Source of the DNA: Bacteroidales bacterium UBA1797 | Lineage (GTDB): Bacteria > Bacteroidota > Bacteroidia > Bacteroidales > VadinHA17 | DNA length: 27,705 bases | Assembly: GCA_002319885.1 (NCBI GenBank) | Contig: DCFT01000017.1 | Location: forward strand, 1 to 27,705 | Reading direction: 5' to 3' | In this document: piece by piece, positions 8,186 to 17,100 of the stretch | How the letters are laid out: each line of letters starts with the position of its first letter | How positions within the stretch are numbered: position 1 is the stretch's first letter | Translations under genes and position numbers: made by a program | Notes under the pieces: model-generated | Told to the model about the DNA's origin: nothing | The model's database searches: none | Seen by the model: the letters and a program-made list of their open reading frames with translations, nothing else

Positions 8186-9379
8186 ATGGGAAAAGTATTG
8201 GTGATTGGTGCCGGTGGAGTTGGTACGGTTGTTGTTAATAAAATGGCTTCTCTGCCCGATGTTTTTACGGAAATCATGTTAGCCAGCCGGACAAAATCCA
8301 AATGCGATGCTATTGTTTCAAAAATCGGAAAGAAACATATTAATACTGCTCAGGTCGATGCTGATAATGTGCCGCAACTGGTAACACTCATCAGGTCATT
8401 TATACCTGATATTGTTGTAAACGTTGCGTTACCTTACCAGGATCTGCATATAATGGATGCCTGTCTCGAGACAGGAGTTGCTTATCTTGATACAGCTAAT
8501 TATGAACCGCTGGAAGAAGCCAAATATGCATATAGCTGGCAGTGGGCTTATATCGACAGGTATAAAAAAGCTGGAATTACTGCCATTCTGGGTTGTGGTT
8601 TTGATCCCGGTGTGACCTCCATTTACACTGCATATGCTGCCAAACATCATTTTGATGAAATGCATTATCTCGATATCGTCGATTGTAATGCAGGTGATCA
8701 TGGTAAACCTTTCGCAACAAATTTCAATCCTGAAATCAATATCAGGGAAGTAACTCAAAAAGGTAAATACTGGGAAAATGGTAAATGGATCATGACCAGC
8801 CCGCATGAAATTCATAAACCATTAAACTATCCTGAGATTGGTCCAAAGGAATCATATTTGATTTATCATGAGGAACTGGAATCGCTGGTTAAGAATTACC
8901 CGACTCTTAAAAGGGCAAGATTCTGGATGACATTCGGCCAGGAATATCTTACCCATCTGCGGGTAATTCAGAATATTGGAATGGCCGGAATTGAACCTGT
9001 AATGTTTGAAGGCAGGGAGATAGTCCCGATTAAATTTCTGAAAGCAGTTCTTCCTGATCCAGGGGAACTCGGAGAAAATTATAAAGGCTGGACCTCCATC
9101 GGCTGTCGTATCAAGGGTATGAAAAACGGGATAGAAAAAACATATTATGTTTATAATAATTGCAGTCATGAAGCAGCCTATGCAGAGACAGGAGCACAGG
9201 GAGTAAGTTATACAACAGGTGTTCCCGCTGCAATTGGAGCTATGATGTATCTTAAAGGAATCTGGAAAAAACCAGGAGTCTTTAATGTGGAGGAGTTTGA
9301 TCCTGATCCGTTTATGTCAGAATTAAACCGTTTGGGCTTACCCTGGGTGGAGTTGCATGATGTGGATCTGGAACTTTAA
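8186..9379 (+). CDS. Carboxy(nor)spermidine dehydrogenase, saccharopine dehydrogenase family
   Basis: This 397-residue protein opens with a Rossmann NAD(P)-binding site, VLVIGAGGVGTVVV, with GAGGVG at 8-13. GCGFDPGVTS at 136-145 is the conserved substrate-domain motif of the saccharopine dehydrogenase-like carboxynorspermidine synthases. The C-terminal stretch from about 325 (CSHEAAYAE and then GVSYTTGVPAAIGA) also matches that group. The reaction is reductive condensation of putrescine (or diaminopropane) with aspartate beta-semialdehyde to give carboxyspermidine (or carboxynorspermidine). The decarboxylase gene follows on the same strand, which separates it from a lysine-pathway saccharopine dehydrogenase. 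Bacteroidota are known to use this route for spermidine, so spermidine is the likelier product. Which diamine is used cannot be read from the sequence. Confidence 0.88.
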   Translation: MGKVLVIGAGGVGTVVVNKMASLPDVFTEIMLASRTKSKCDAIVSKIGKKHINTAQVDADNVPQLVTLIRSFIPDIVVNVALPYQDLHIMDACLETGVAYLDTANYEPLEEAKYAYSWQWAYIDRYKKAGITAILGCGFDPGVTSIYTAYAAKHHFDEMHYLDIVDCNAGDHGKPFATNFNPEINIREVTQKGKYWENGKWIMTSPHEIHKPLNYPEIGPKESYLIYHEELESLVKNYPTLKRARFWMTFGQEYLTHLRVIQNIGMAGIEPVMFEGREIVPIKFLKAVLPDPGELGENYKGWTSIGCRIKGMKNGIEKTYYVYNNCSHEAAYAETGAQGVSYTTGVPAAIGAMMYLKGIWKKPGVFNVEEFDPDPFMSELNRLGLPWVELHDVDLEL

Positions 9380-9386
9380 TAATAAA

Positions 9387-9456
9387 AGCACAGAGCACAG
9401 AGCACAGAGCACAGAGCATGGAACACAGAGCACAGGGCATGGAGCGCAGGGCAAGA
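9387..9456. repeat. Ten in-register heptamer repeats
   Basis: Ten consecutive 7-nt units fill this interval without a slip. Units 1-4 and 7 are exactly AGCACAG; the others are AGCATGG, AACACAG, GGCATGG, AGCGCAG and GGCAAGA. It begins 7 nt after the dehydrogenase stop codon. The unit length is far below CRISPR size and there are no spacers. Confidence 0.85.
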
Positions 9457-9477
9457 GGCTTTTTCTCTGTGATTCCT

Positions 9478-9493
9478 TGCCTACCGGCAGGCA
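9478..9493. repeat. GC-rich near-palindrome
   Basis: TGCCTACCGGCAGGCA matches its own reverse complement at 14 of 16 positions and stands out as GC-rich in an AT-rich gap. It is followed at 9497-9515 by CTGTGTAACTCTGTGAAAG, which on the other strand resembles the CACAGAGTTACACAG-type sequence at 12759-12778. It may be REP-like. The hairpin has no T-run and is a poor terminator. Confidence 0.5.
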
Positions 9494-9561
9494 GGTCTGT
9501 GTAACTCTGTGAAAGTTCTTCAACCCATAACGCTATAACAGGAATAACATAATGATTCAGA

Positions 9562-10701
9562 ATGTCAATAGATTATACTAAAGTACCGTCTCCATGCTAT
9601 GTAATTGATGAGGAACGATTCCGTAAGAATCTCTCGCTAATCAAACATGTATCTGATAAATCAGGTGCTGAAATAATTCTGGCATTTAAAGGATTTGCCA
9701 TGTGGGGTGTTTTCCCGATTCTGAAAGAATATATTTCCGGCGCCGCTGCAAGTTCTCCCGATGAAGCACGTCTCTGCTATGAAGAGATGGGAGCTCCGGC
9801 CCATACATATTCTCCTGTTTATAAGTCAGATGATTTAAATAAACTTCTGGGATTTAGTTCTCATATCACATTCAATTCTCTGGCTCAATACAGAAAGTAT
9901 TCATCTGAATTAAAAAGATATCCGGGGAAAATCTCAGCAGGTTTAAGAATAAATCCTGAATTTTCTGAGATCAGTCATGGGTTATACAATCCCTGTTCTC
10001 CGGGATCGAGGCTCGGGATAACTGCTGAAGAAATAGGAGAGGTAATGTCAGAGGATATCGAAGGGCTTCATTTCCATGTATTGTTTGAGTCTGATTCATT
10101 TGCTCTTGAAAAAGTGCTGCAGGTTGTCGAGAAGAAATTTGGCAGGTTCTTCCCTCAGCTTAAATGGATCAATATGGGAGGAGGGCATCTGATAACAAGA
10201 AAGGATTATGATACTGAACATTTGATTAAAATTCTTAAGCAATTTCGTAAGAAATCAGGTCTTCATATAATACTTGAACCTGGTAGTGCTTTTGCCTGGG
10301 AAACAGGTGAATTGGTATCAACGGTTGAAGATATCGTAGAAAACCAGCGGATTAAAACTGCTATTCTCGATGTTTCTTTTACTGCTCATATGCCCGATTG
10401 TCTTGAAATGCCATATAAACCAGGGATTTTAAATGCCACTGATCCGGTTCCCGGGAAACCGACTTACAGAATTGGCGGCAACTCTTGTTTATCGGGCGAT
10501 GTAATGGGTGATTGGTCGTTCGATAAAGAACTGGTTCCGGGTGACAGAATTATCTTCCTCGATATGATCCATTATACAATGGTCAAGACTACCACATTTA
10601 ATGGTGTGCATCATCCTTCAATTGGAATCTGGACTTTGGACGGGAATTTCAAACTGATCAGGGAATTTGGCTATGAGGATTATAAAAACAGACTTTCATA
10701 G
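9562..10701 (+). CDS. nspC: Carboxynorspermidine/carboxyspermidine decarboxylase
   Basis: This 379-residue protein is a fold III PLP-dependent decarboxylase (alanine racemase/ornithine decarboxylase superfamily), NspC branch. K43 in LAFKGFAMWG is the Schiff-base lysine. GLHFHVLFE at 168-176 and NMGGGHLIT at 204-212 are PLP-phosphate and ring contacts, with ILEPGSAFAW at 237-246. C309-L-S-G-D313 is the conserved Cys-Asp site at the dimer interface. The enzyme decarboxylates carboxyspermidine to spermidine in the cytoplasm and so completes the pathway begun by the upstream gene. The gap of about 180 nt holds repeats but no TAnnTTTG box, so a shared transcript is likely. An ATG at 9552 is out of frame, which leaves 9562 as the start. 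Confidence 0.93.
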   Translation: MSIDYTKVPSPCYVIDEERFRKNLSLIKHVSDKSGAEIILAFKGFAMWGVFPILKEYISGAAASSPDEARLCYEEMGAPAHTYSPVYKSDDLNKLLGFSSHITFNSLAQYRKYSSELKRYPGKISAGLRINPEFSEISHGLYNPCSPGSRLGITAEEIGEVMSEDIEGLHFHVLFESDSFALEKVLQVVEKKFGRFFPQLKWINMGGGHLITRKDYDTEHLIKILKQFRKKSGLHIILEPGSAFAWETGELVSTVEDIVENQRIKTAILDVSFTAHMPDCLEMPYKPGILNATDPVPGKPTYRIGGNSCLSGDVMGDWSFDKELVPGDRIIFLDMIHYTMVKTTTFNGVHHPSIGIWTLDGNFKLIREFGYEDYKNRLS

Positions 10702-10727
10702 AAGAGAAAATCTGTAAAATGAAATCC

Positions 10728-10833
10728 ATTAAACACAAAGGACGCTAAGGAGGCACAAAGAACACAAAGAAGAAACAGAGATATCATATCTTTGAGACCT
10801 TTGTGCTACCCTTTGAGACCTTTGTGGTTAAAT
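10728..10833. repeat. Imperfect inverted repeat with internal direct repeats
   Basis: The left arm holds CACAAAG three times (10734-10740, 10754-10760, 10763-10769). The right arm contains a perfect 16-nt direct repeat, CTTTGAGACCTTTGTG, at 10790-10805 and 10811-10826, a 21-nt period. The arms pair imperfectly: the reverse complement of 10790-10833 starts ATTTAACCACAAAGG, matching ATTAAACACAAAGG at the left end. It lies between the convergent nspC and SDR genes and may fold into a long hairpin in either transcript. Only the repeats are certain. Confidence 0.65.
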
Positions 10834-10854
10834 GAATTCATAATCATAAAAGGT

Positions 10855-11559
10855 TTATTTCTTCCTGTTGATCGTAATATCGGTAACAAACAACTTATTG
10901 GTAACAATTACAGCATTTACAACTTTTTCAGCAACCTCGGCAGGATCCATAAAATTGCTTATGTCGCGGTTCTGTCCCGGGATTTTCCAGAAATCTGTTT
11001 TCATGCCACCCGGATAAACAGCAATAATATTTCGGTTTGTACCTTTAAATTCAGTTCTGAGCGCTTCAGTATAACCTCTTGCACCCCATTTTGCAGCGCA
11101 ATAGATTGTCTCATCTGCCCGTCCCAGGAGGGCCGATGTTGACATAATATTTACAATCGTAAGTTCTTCTTTTTCAGGCGTTAATTTAAGTATCTCTGAT
11201 GTGAGAAGTATCATGCCTTTAAGATTTGCTTCGAAGATTGTATCAATTAAGGCTGCTGTTGAGTTCTGAGCCTTAGTGAAAAGCCCCACACCGGCATTGT
11301 TAAAAAGATATTCCACCACATATGATTTGGCTGTGAGAAACTCACCAACTTTTCTGATGTCGTCTTCTCTCCCAATATTGCAGATCAGCGATTCTGCATG
11401 AGCTGTTGACGAAGCCTTCCGGAGCGTGGATATAGCATCAGCGAGCTTTACACTATTCCTGCCTAGTATTAAAATATTTTTTCCCGATTTGATCAGAAGG
11501 CTGGCAATTTCAAATCCCAGACCACTCGCTCCGCCACTTATTACCGATATTTGTTTCAT
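10855..11559 (-). CDS. Short-chain dehydrogenase/reductase (SDR), substrate unknown
   Basis: This 234-residue protein is a classical SDR. The N-terminal SGGASGLGFEIA at 8-19 is the glycine-rich NAD(P) site, with Gly in place of the usual Thr at position 9. NNAGVG at 87-92 stabilises the sheet. The catalytic set is a Ser in MSTSALLG (S140 or S142), Y153 and K157 in YCAAK. VYPGGMKTDF at 181-190 is the usual loop after the active site. R34 after the second strand suggests NADP(H) preference, an inference. The protein is somewhat short for the family. It stands alone between two convergent or divergent units, so nothing around it points to a substrate. Confidence 0.85.
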   Translation of the reverse strand: MKQISVISGGASGLGFEIASLLIKSGKNILILGRNSVKLADAISTLRKASSTAHAESLICNIGREDDIRKVGEFLTAKSYVVEYLFNNAGVGLFTKAQNSTAALIDTIFEANLKGMILLTSEILKLTPEKEELTIVNIMSTSALLGRADETIYCAAKWGARGYTEALRTEFKGTNRNIIAVYPGGMKTDFWKIPGQNRDISNFMDPAEVAEKVVNAVIVTNKLFVTDITINRKK

Positions 11560-11605
11560 ATGAATTTATTGGTGTTGAATATTATTTAAGAGTCCGTTGT
11601 AAACC

Positions 11606-11638
11606 CAAATTTAAGCCCTGGTGTGTCTTTCTGGCAAA
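11606..11638 (-). promoter_or_regulatory. Promoter for the SDR gene
   Basis: On the minus strand, TTTG (11635-11638) is followed after 21 nt by TAAATTTG (11606-11613), an exact -7 box. The start codon lies 46 nt further on. Confidence 0.5.
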
Positions 11639-11650
11639 TAAGGCACTTTT

Positions 11651-11682
11651 GACAACAAAGTAACAAAAAGTAAAACAAAGTA
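11651..11682. repeat. Three-unit decamer tandem repeat
   Basis: GACAACAAAG, TAACAAAAAG and TAAAACAAAG lie head to tail (11651-11680), followed by TA. All three end in AAAG. The tract lies between the divergent SDR and EamA genes, just upstream of both promoters. Confidence 0.5.
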
Positions 11683-11778
11683 AGGCAATGGGAAAAATTC
11701 AAACCATACTCTTTTAAATAAGAAATGGTAATCTTATTTTAAAACATTTATTAATATCGGGAGTCTTGTCCATGATTA

Positions 11779-11809
11779 TTTGAAAGTCTTATAGCTTTTT
11801 ATATTTTTG
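11779..11809 (+). promoter_or_regulatory. Promoter for the EamA transporter gene
   Basis: TTTG at 11779-11782, exactly 19 nt of spacer, then TATTTTTG at 11802-11809. Both elements match the Bacteroidota consensus, making this the best promoter in the window. Transcription would start about 10 nt before the ATG at 11827, giving a very short leader. Confidence 0.7.
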
Positions 11810-11826
11810 CCACTCAATTTCAGAGA

Positions 11827-12741
11827 ATGCATAAGAGCCGCGTAAAAACATGGGCACATCTGTCACTTCTGGCAGCCAACATCATTTATGGACTTAACTT
11901 CTCCATAGCTAAGGCTGTGATGCCTGATCATATTAAACCGTTTGCGCTGGTTTCTGTCAGGAGTGTATCAGCAGCCGCGCTTTTCTGGATAACAGGTCTT
12001 TTTGTCCCCAAAGAAAAAGTGAACAGAAAAGATCTTCTATATCTCTTCGGTTGTTCTTTTTTCGGAGTTGTTATAAACCAGACTCTTTTTCTTGTTGGTC
12101 TCGACATGACGACACCGGTTAACTCTTCTATTATACTCTCAACAAATCCGATATTTGCCTTTGTCTTTGCAGCACTTATACTTAAAGAAAAAATAACCTT
12201 CCTGAAAGGGACGGGTCTGGCGATCGGTCTGTCGGGAGTATTGCTCCTGATATTACAGAATGGAACTCCTGACCTGGCCAGTTCAACTTTCTTAGGAGAT
12301 ATATACTCGATGGTTAATACGATCAGTTGGGCATTCTATACAGTAATAATTAAGAGGATGCTTGAAAAGTACCATCCGGTAACAGTAATGAAATGGACTT
12401 TTTTATTCGGTATGCTTACTAATGTTCCTGTGGGTTATCATCAATGGAGTACAATGGATTGGTCATCTATTCCTTTGGTTGCCTGGCTCCAGATTGGATT
12501 TGTGATAATCGGGGCAACTTACCTTGGCTATCTTTTTATTACTTTTGGTTTGAGACGACTCAGCCCCACCATTGTCAGTACCTATACTTATACTCAGCCT
12601 ATAATCGCAGCATATCTTGCAACAATAATGGGTCAGGATCATATCGATATTGTTATGGTATTTTCAGCATTACTTATTTTTGCCGGTGTATTTGTTGTTA
12701 GTTTTCAGAAGAAGGTTAAATCAGTTCAAATGAAGTATTAA
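11827..12741 (+). CDS. EamA-family DMT transporter
   Basis: This 304-residue inner-membrane protein has about ten hydrophobic segments in two homologous halves, each an EamA domain. The first half (about 10-142) contains GLNFSIAKA and, near its end, STNPIFAFVFAALILKEKI. The second half (about 155-292) contains ISWAFYTVIIKR, then STYTYTQPIIAAYLATIMGQ. The conserved Pro and the Lys-Glu after the fourth segment of the first half are normal for drug/metabolite exporters. Such proteins move metabolites, often amino acids or purine-like compounds, and the substrate cannot be predicted. It has its own strong promoter and no co-directional partner. The polar tail after about residue 293 should be cytoplasmic. 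Confidence 0.9.
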   Translation: MHKSRVKTWAHLSLLAANIIYGLNFSIAKAVMPDHIKPFALVSVRSVSAAALFWITGLFVPKEKVNRKDLLYLFGCSFFGVVINQTLFLVGLDMTTPVNSSIILSTNPIFAFVFAALILKEKITFLKGTGLAIGLSGVLLLILQNGTPDLASSTFLGDIYSMVNTISWAFYTVIIKRMLEKYHPVTVMKWTFLFGMLTNVPVGYHQWSTMDWSSIPLVAWLQIGFVIIGATYLGYLFITFGLRRLSPTIVSTYTYTQPIIAAYLATIMGQDHIDIVMVFSALLIFAGVFVVSFQKKVKSVQMKY

Positions 12742-12758
12742 CTTGAATATAAAGGAAC

Positions 12759-12778
12759 TAACACGGAGTTACACAGAG
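12759..12778. repeat. Two-unit CACAGAG-type repeat
   Basis: TAACACGGAG and TTACACAGAG are adjacent 10-nt units matching at 8 of 10 bases. They lie in the 88-nt gap between the convergent EamA and mnmA genes. The sequence is close to the reverse complement of 9497-9511. Confidence 0.4.
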
Positions 12779-12829
12779 AAAGAGAGCTGAGAAATATAAA
12801 CGACGTCAGGGATTGGTCCTGAAAGGATC

Positions 12830-14047
12830 TTAATTGTTTATGACACCCGACCCGATTACTTCGTCGTTGTCGTACCATGCCGAGAACTGTCCGGGAGCAA
12901 TACCACGCTGTGGTTTGTCAAAGATTATATACATACCTATTTCGCGAAAAAATAGTCGTGCCCTCTGCAACGGCTGGCGATATCTTATTCTCACCATATA
13001 ATCGCGACACTCGCCATCCTTCATTTTCAGATCAGGTCTGATCCAGTGGATCTCTTCTTTCCTTATGAACAGTCCCTTTCTATTCAACCCGGGATGGTTC
13101 TGTCCTTCGCCGACATATACAATGTTTTTTTCAACATCTGTAGAAATAACAAATAAAGCCTCTTTATGGCCACCTATATTCATCCCCTTTCTCTGACCGA
13201 CAGTAAAAAAATGAGCCCCGTTATGCGTTCCGATTATTCTGCCTGATGTTGATTCATATCTGAAAGGATCTGTCAGCTGAGACAATGACAAGTCTGATAC
13301 TCTGTTTTCCGGTATGCCTGCTTCAATCTCAGGAAAAGCAAAGGTTTCAGGACCTTCAGCTCTTTCAGCAATTTCAACTATATCTCCTTTCCTTGCTTCA
13401 AGTTTCTGCTGCAAAAAAGTAGGCAGATGAACCTTTCCTACAAAGCAGATTCCCTGGGAATCTTTCCGGTGTGCAGTAGCCAGTTTAAGTTTATCAGCTA
13501 TTACACGTACTTCAGGTTTGGTGAGATCGCCAACAGGGAAAAGTGCAGTTGCCAGTTGTTCCTGATTTACCTGGCAGAGGAAATAGCTCTGGTCTTTATT
13601 ACTGTCTTTACCTGCCAGAAGCCGGTAAATAACGGTATCTCCTGCAGACGTTTGATCTTTTCTGCAATAATGTCCTGTAGCCACAAAATCACCACCTAAT
13701 TTTCGTGCCTCCACGGCAAATGAGTCGAACTTTATTTCCCTGTTGCAAAGTACATCAGGGTTTGGTGTACGGCCTTTTTCATATTCCGCGAACATGTAAT
13801 CAACAACCCGTTGACGGTAGGGTGTGCTCAGATCTACCTGGTGAAAAGGAATTTTAAGTTTTTTTGCTACCAGTTCAGCAAACATCAGGTCATCTTCCCA
13901 ATGGCAATCACTCTGAAGAAGACCGGTAGTATCGTGCCAGTTTCTCATGAACAGTCCGGTTACATCATAACCCTGTTCTTTCAGAATCCATGCTGCAACG
14001 CTTGAGTCAACGCCACCCGATAATCCAACAACAACTTTCTTTTTCAC
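12830..14047 (-). CDS. mnmA: tRNA 2-thiouridylase MnmA
   Basis: This 405-residue cytoplasmic enzyme installs the 2-thio group on the wobble uridine of Glu, Gln and Lys tRNAs, using persulfide sulfur and ATP. VVGLSGGVDSSVAA at 6-19 is the PP-loop ATP-pyrophosphatase motif. The two catalytic cysteines are present: C101 in NPDVLCNREIKF and C201 in DSQGICFVG. ATGHY at 123-127 and KDQSYFLCQV at 151-160 are further MnmA signatures. FTVGQRKGMNIGG at 281-293 marks the central domain, and the C-terminal beta-barrel ends with GIAPGQFSAWYD. It is longer than the usual roughly 360-370 residues, with extra sequence around 215-265. The start codon is GTG, and a perfect -7 box ends only 4 nt before it. Confidence 0.96.
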   Translation of the reverse strand: MKKKVVVGLSGGVDSSVAAWILKEQGYDVTGLFMRNWHDTTGLLQSDCHWEDDLMFAELVAKKLKIPFHQVDLSTPYRQRVVDYMFAEYEKGRTPNPDVLCNREIKFDSFAVEARKLGGDFVATGHYCRKDQTSAGDTVIYRLLAGKDSNKDQSYFLCQVNQEQLATALFPVGDLTKPEVRVIADKLKLATAHRKDSQGICFVGKVHLPTFLQQKLEARKGDIVEIAERAEGPETFAFPEIEAGIPENRVSDLSLSQLTDPFRYESTSGRIIGTHNGAHFFTVGQRKGMNIGGHKEALFVISTDVEKNIVYVGEGQNHPGLNRKGLFIRKEEIHWIRPDLKMKDGECRDYMVRIRYRQPLQRARLFFREIGMYIIFDKPQRGIAPGQFSAWYDNDEVIGSGVINN

Positions 14048-14051
14048 GCGG

Positions 14052-14059
14052 CAAAGTTA
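14052..14059 (-). promoter_or_regulatory. -7 box almost abutting the mnmA start
   Basis: On the minus strand this is TAACTTTG, an exact TAnnTTTG match. The GTG start codon begins 5 nt downstream of the box's last base, so initiation at the usual distance would give a leaderless or nearly leaderless mRNA. No -33 element is visible. Confidence 0.5.
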
Positions 14060-14149
14060 AATAAAAAGGCTATAAAAGCTATACTGAGTATAAAGGTATA
14101 AGAGTGATGAATCGAAGAATGTGAGAATAAATGCTCTGGTGAATTTATT

Positions 14150-14177
14150 TACACGGAGCAAATTACACTAAGCAAAA
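14150..14177. repeat. Tandem 14-nt repeat before addA
   Basis: TACACGGAGCAAAT (14150-14163) is followed directly by TACACTAAGCAAAA (14164-14177), 11 of 14 identical. The 14-nt period is twice the heptamer period seen elsewhere in the window. Confidence 0.55.
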
Positions 14178-14182
14178 AGAGG

Positions 14183-14190
14183 TAACTTTA
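14183..14190 (+). promoter_or_regulatory. Weak candidate -7 box for addA
   Basis: TAACTTTA differs from TAnnTTTG only at the last base and ends 7 nt before the addA ATG. It mirrors the mnmA box on the other strand of the same 150-nt divergent gap. Confidence 0.3.
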
Positions 14191-14197
14191 GGGCATA

Positions 14198-17100
14198 ATG
14201 GGACAAGGCACTCTTACTATATACAGCGCATCGGCAGGATCGGGTAAAACTTACAAGCTGACTTCGATTTATCTTGAAAATCTTTTCAGGTCGAGATATA
14301 ACTACAGGAAAATCCTTGCAGTTACCTTTACAAATAAAGCGACAGCTGAGATGAAATCGCGTATTCTCGATCATCTCCATAAACTTGCTGTCGGGAAAGA
14401 CTCAGATTATCTTGAAGACCTTGTTAAATCTACTGGCAAAGGGGAAGATTGGATACGAAAAGAAGCACATGAAATATTAAATTCAATTCTGCATGACTTT
14501 TCAAGGTTTTCAGTGTCCACTATCGATAGCTTTTTCCAAAGAGTACTGCGATCTTTCGCACGGGAGGTTGGTCTTCATTCAGGATTTAACATTGAGCTCG
14601 ACCACACAGTAATACTTTCAGCTGCTGTTGACGAAATGATTTCTTCTGCTGCCTCTGACACACAGTTGAAAAACTGGCTGATTACTTATGCGATGTCAAA
14701 TATTGATGAGGAAAAGAGCTGGAATCTAAAAGAAGGAATAGTAAGCCTCTCTCAGGAGCTGTTTAAAGAAAGATTCAAGATACTCTCTGTCGGAGAGCGA
14801 TCGAAACTCGAGGATAAGAAATTTCTTCTCGGTTATATAGAAAATATCAGATCCATATCCCATTCATTTGAAAAAATACTGAAAGGTTACGGTACAAAGG
14901 CGGAAGCTGTCTTTTTGGAATTTGGCTTGTCAGATGATATGTTTTACAGAAAAGGTCAGGGAATACCAGGGTACATAAAGACAATTATATCCGGAAATAT
15001 TAAACCGCCCAACAGTTATGTCCGTGAAATTGAAAAGTACCCGCCCAGGTGGTCAACAGGTCCAATAACGCCAATGCTCGAAAGTGCAATAGGAGCAGGT
15101 TTAGATAAAATACTTCTTGAGGCAATCCATTATTACGATGAGAATATAGTTAATTACAAAAGTGCAGAAAGCATACTGTCGTATATTTATGCACTTGGAA
15201 TTTTATCCGATGTCCTGCATAATGTTCACCTGATAACCACATCTGAAAACAGTTTTCTTCTATCTGATGCAGGTGAATTGCTTAACCTGATAACAAGGGA
15301 GGATCAGTCTCCCTTTATCTATGAAAAAGTAGGTAACAGATATGAAAACTTCATGATTGATGAGTTCCAGGATACATCAATAATCCAATGGAATAACTTT
15401 TACCCGCTGATAGAAAACAGTATGGCTGAAGGACATGATAATCTTGTGGTTGGGGATATAAAACAATCAATATACCGATGGAGAAACAGTGACTGGTCAA
15501 TTCTTGGAAAAGTACTTCTGGGTTCAGTCGATAATGAAAGAATTTTCAGCAAAGCGTTAAACATGAACTGGAGAAGCAGGTCGAATATTATCAGGTTTAA
15601 TAATACTCTTTTCACCATAATTCCTGACCAGTTAGACAAGTCATTGTCAGAAGAGACACTCCCGGTTAGTTTTAAAAAGCTTTATTCCGAAGCAATTCAG
15701 GCAGATCCATGCAGGAAGGATGGAGGTTTTGTAAGGCTCGAGTTTATAACTAATGATAAAGAAACAAAGTGGCAGGAAGTAGTGCTCGGGCGTCTCCCTC
15801 ACGTGATTGAATCGGTACAGGACAAAGGATATAAAGCTTCTGATATAGGTATTATTGTCAGAGATGGGAAAGAGGGTTCGCAGGTACTCAATACATTGAT
15901 CGATTATAATAATAGCCTGGAAAAGGGAACTCTTTATAATTTTAGTACTATATCGAGCGATTCTTTACTGCTTTCTAAATCTCCTGTAATTGATTTTATT
16001 ATTAGTGTGATAACTGTGCTTAACAATCCGGGAGATTTTATCAGCAGGGCGATTATGCTTCGTTTTTATCTGATGTCAACAGGAAATGAAGAGGCTGAGA
16101 AGGTATCTCTGCTGAGCGATAACTTAATAGAAAGTTCAAGAGCATATTTCCCTGAAGGATACGAAATATTTTTAGAAATGATCAGGCAACTTCCATTATT
16201 TGAGGCGACTGAGAATATAATTAGATTTTTCAGACTTGGCGATTATTCCTGGAATGTACCTTTCCTTAACACTTTTCAGGATTATATTGTCAGTTTTACC
16301 GGGAATAAGAATTCTGACTTTCAGACCTTTCTTGACTGGTGGGAAGAGAGCGGCAGGAAGAAATCGGTGGTTTTATCAGATAATCAGGATGCGATAAGAA
16401 TACTAACAATACATAAATCAAAAGGTCTCGAATTCAAAGTAGTAATTTTACCCTTTCTCTCCTGGAATCTCGATCATCAGGCTTCAAAACAGCCGGTCTT
16501 ATGGGTAAAGCCCGACAGATCTCCATTCAATGATCTTGGAATTGTTCCGGTTAAATATGGTAAAGATCTGGCTGATACCATTTTTTCTGACTATTACAAA
16601 GAAGAAAAATATTCTGTTTATCTCGATAATATTAATCTGTTATATGTTGCTTTTACAAGAGCCAAGGATGTTTTATATGGTTTTTCTGTTGATAATCCAA
16701 AGTCCGAAAACACCGTTGCAGGTGTCCTGAAGAATGCTCTCACAATAATTCCGGAAGAAAAGGAGGGAAACGGATTTCTTCTTAACAGGCTATATGATTC
16801 TGAGAACCGGATATTCATGTACGGGGAAATACCCATGAATAAGAGTGGTGTAAGCGATAAAAAGAAACCGATCTCATCAAAGTATTACGTTAGTCAGACA
16901 ATGGAATCACTCAAACTGAAACTACATGGTGAAAATTATTTTTCTTCTGAGAGCCAGGCTATAAGAAAGAGGATTAATTACGGTAAATTGATGCACGAGG
17001 TATTTGAAGGAATAAATACTCTTGATGACATACCTGATGCTGTCAGAAAACTCGTTCTGGAGGGCAAGCTGGCCGAGGAAGAATCTGACGGATTGGGAAA

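Noticed and set aside
8186..9379. Saccharopine dehydrogenase of lysine metabolism.
   Set aside because: The adjacent NspC-type decarboxylase places it in polyamine synthesis.
9387..9456. CRISPR-like repeat array.
   Set aside because: Units are 7 nt with no spacers and no cas genes nearby.
9338..9523. A 61-residue Cys-rich open frame on the minus strand.
   Set aside because: It is a translation of the heptamer repeats and palindrome; the CPVLCVPCSVLC-like pattern is created by the 7-nt unit, and it overlaps nspA-side coding sequence end on the other strand.
10792..11142. A 116-residue plus-strand open frame.
   Set aside because: It is antisense to the SDR gene, whose motifs are complete, and starts inside the inverted repeat.
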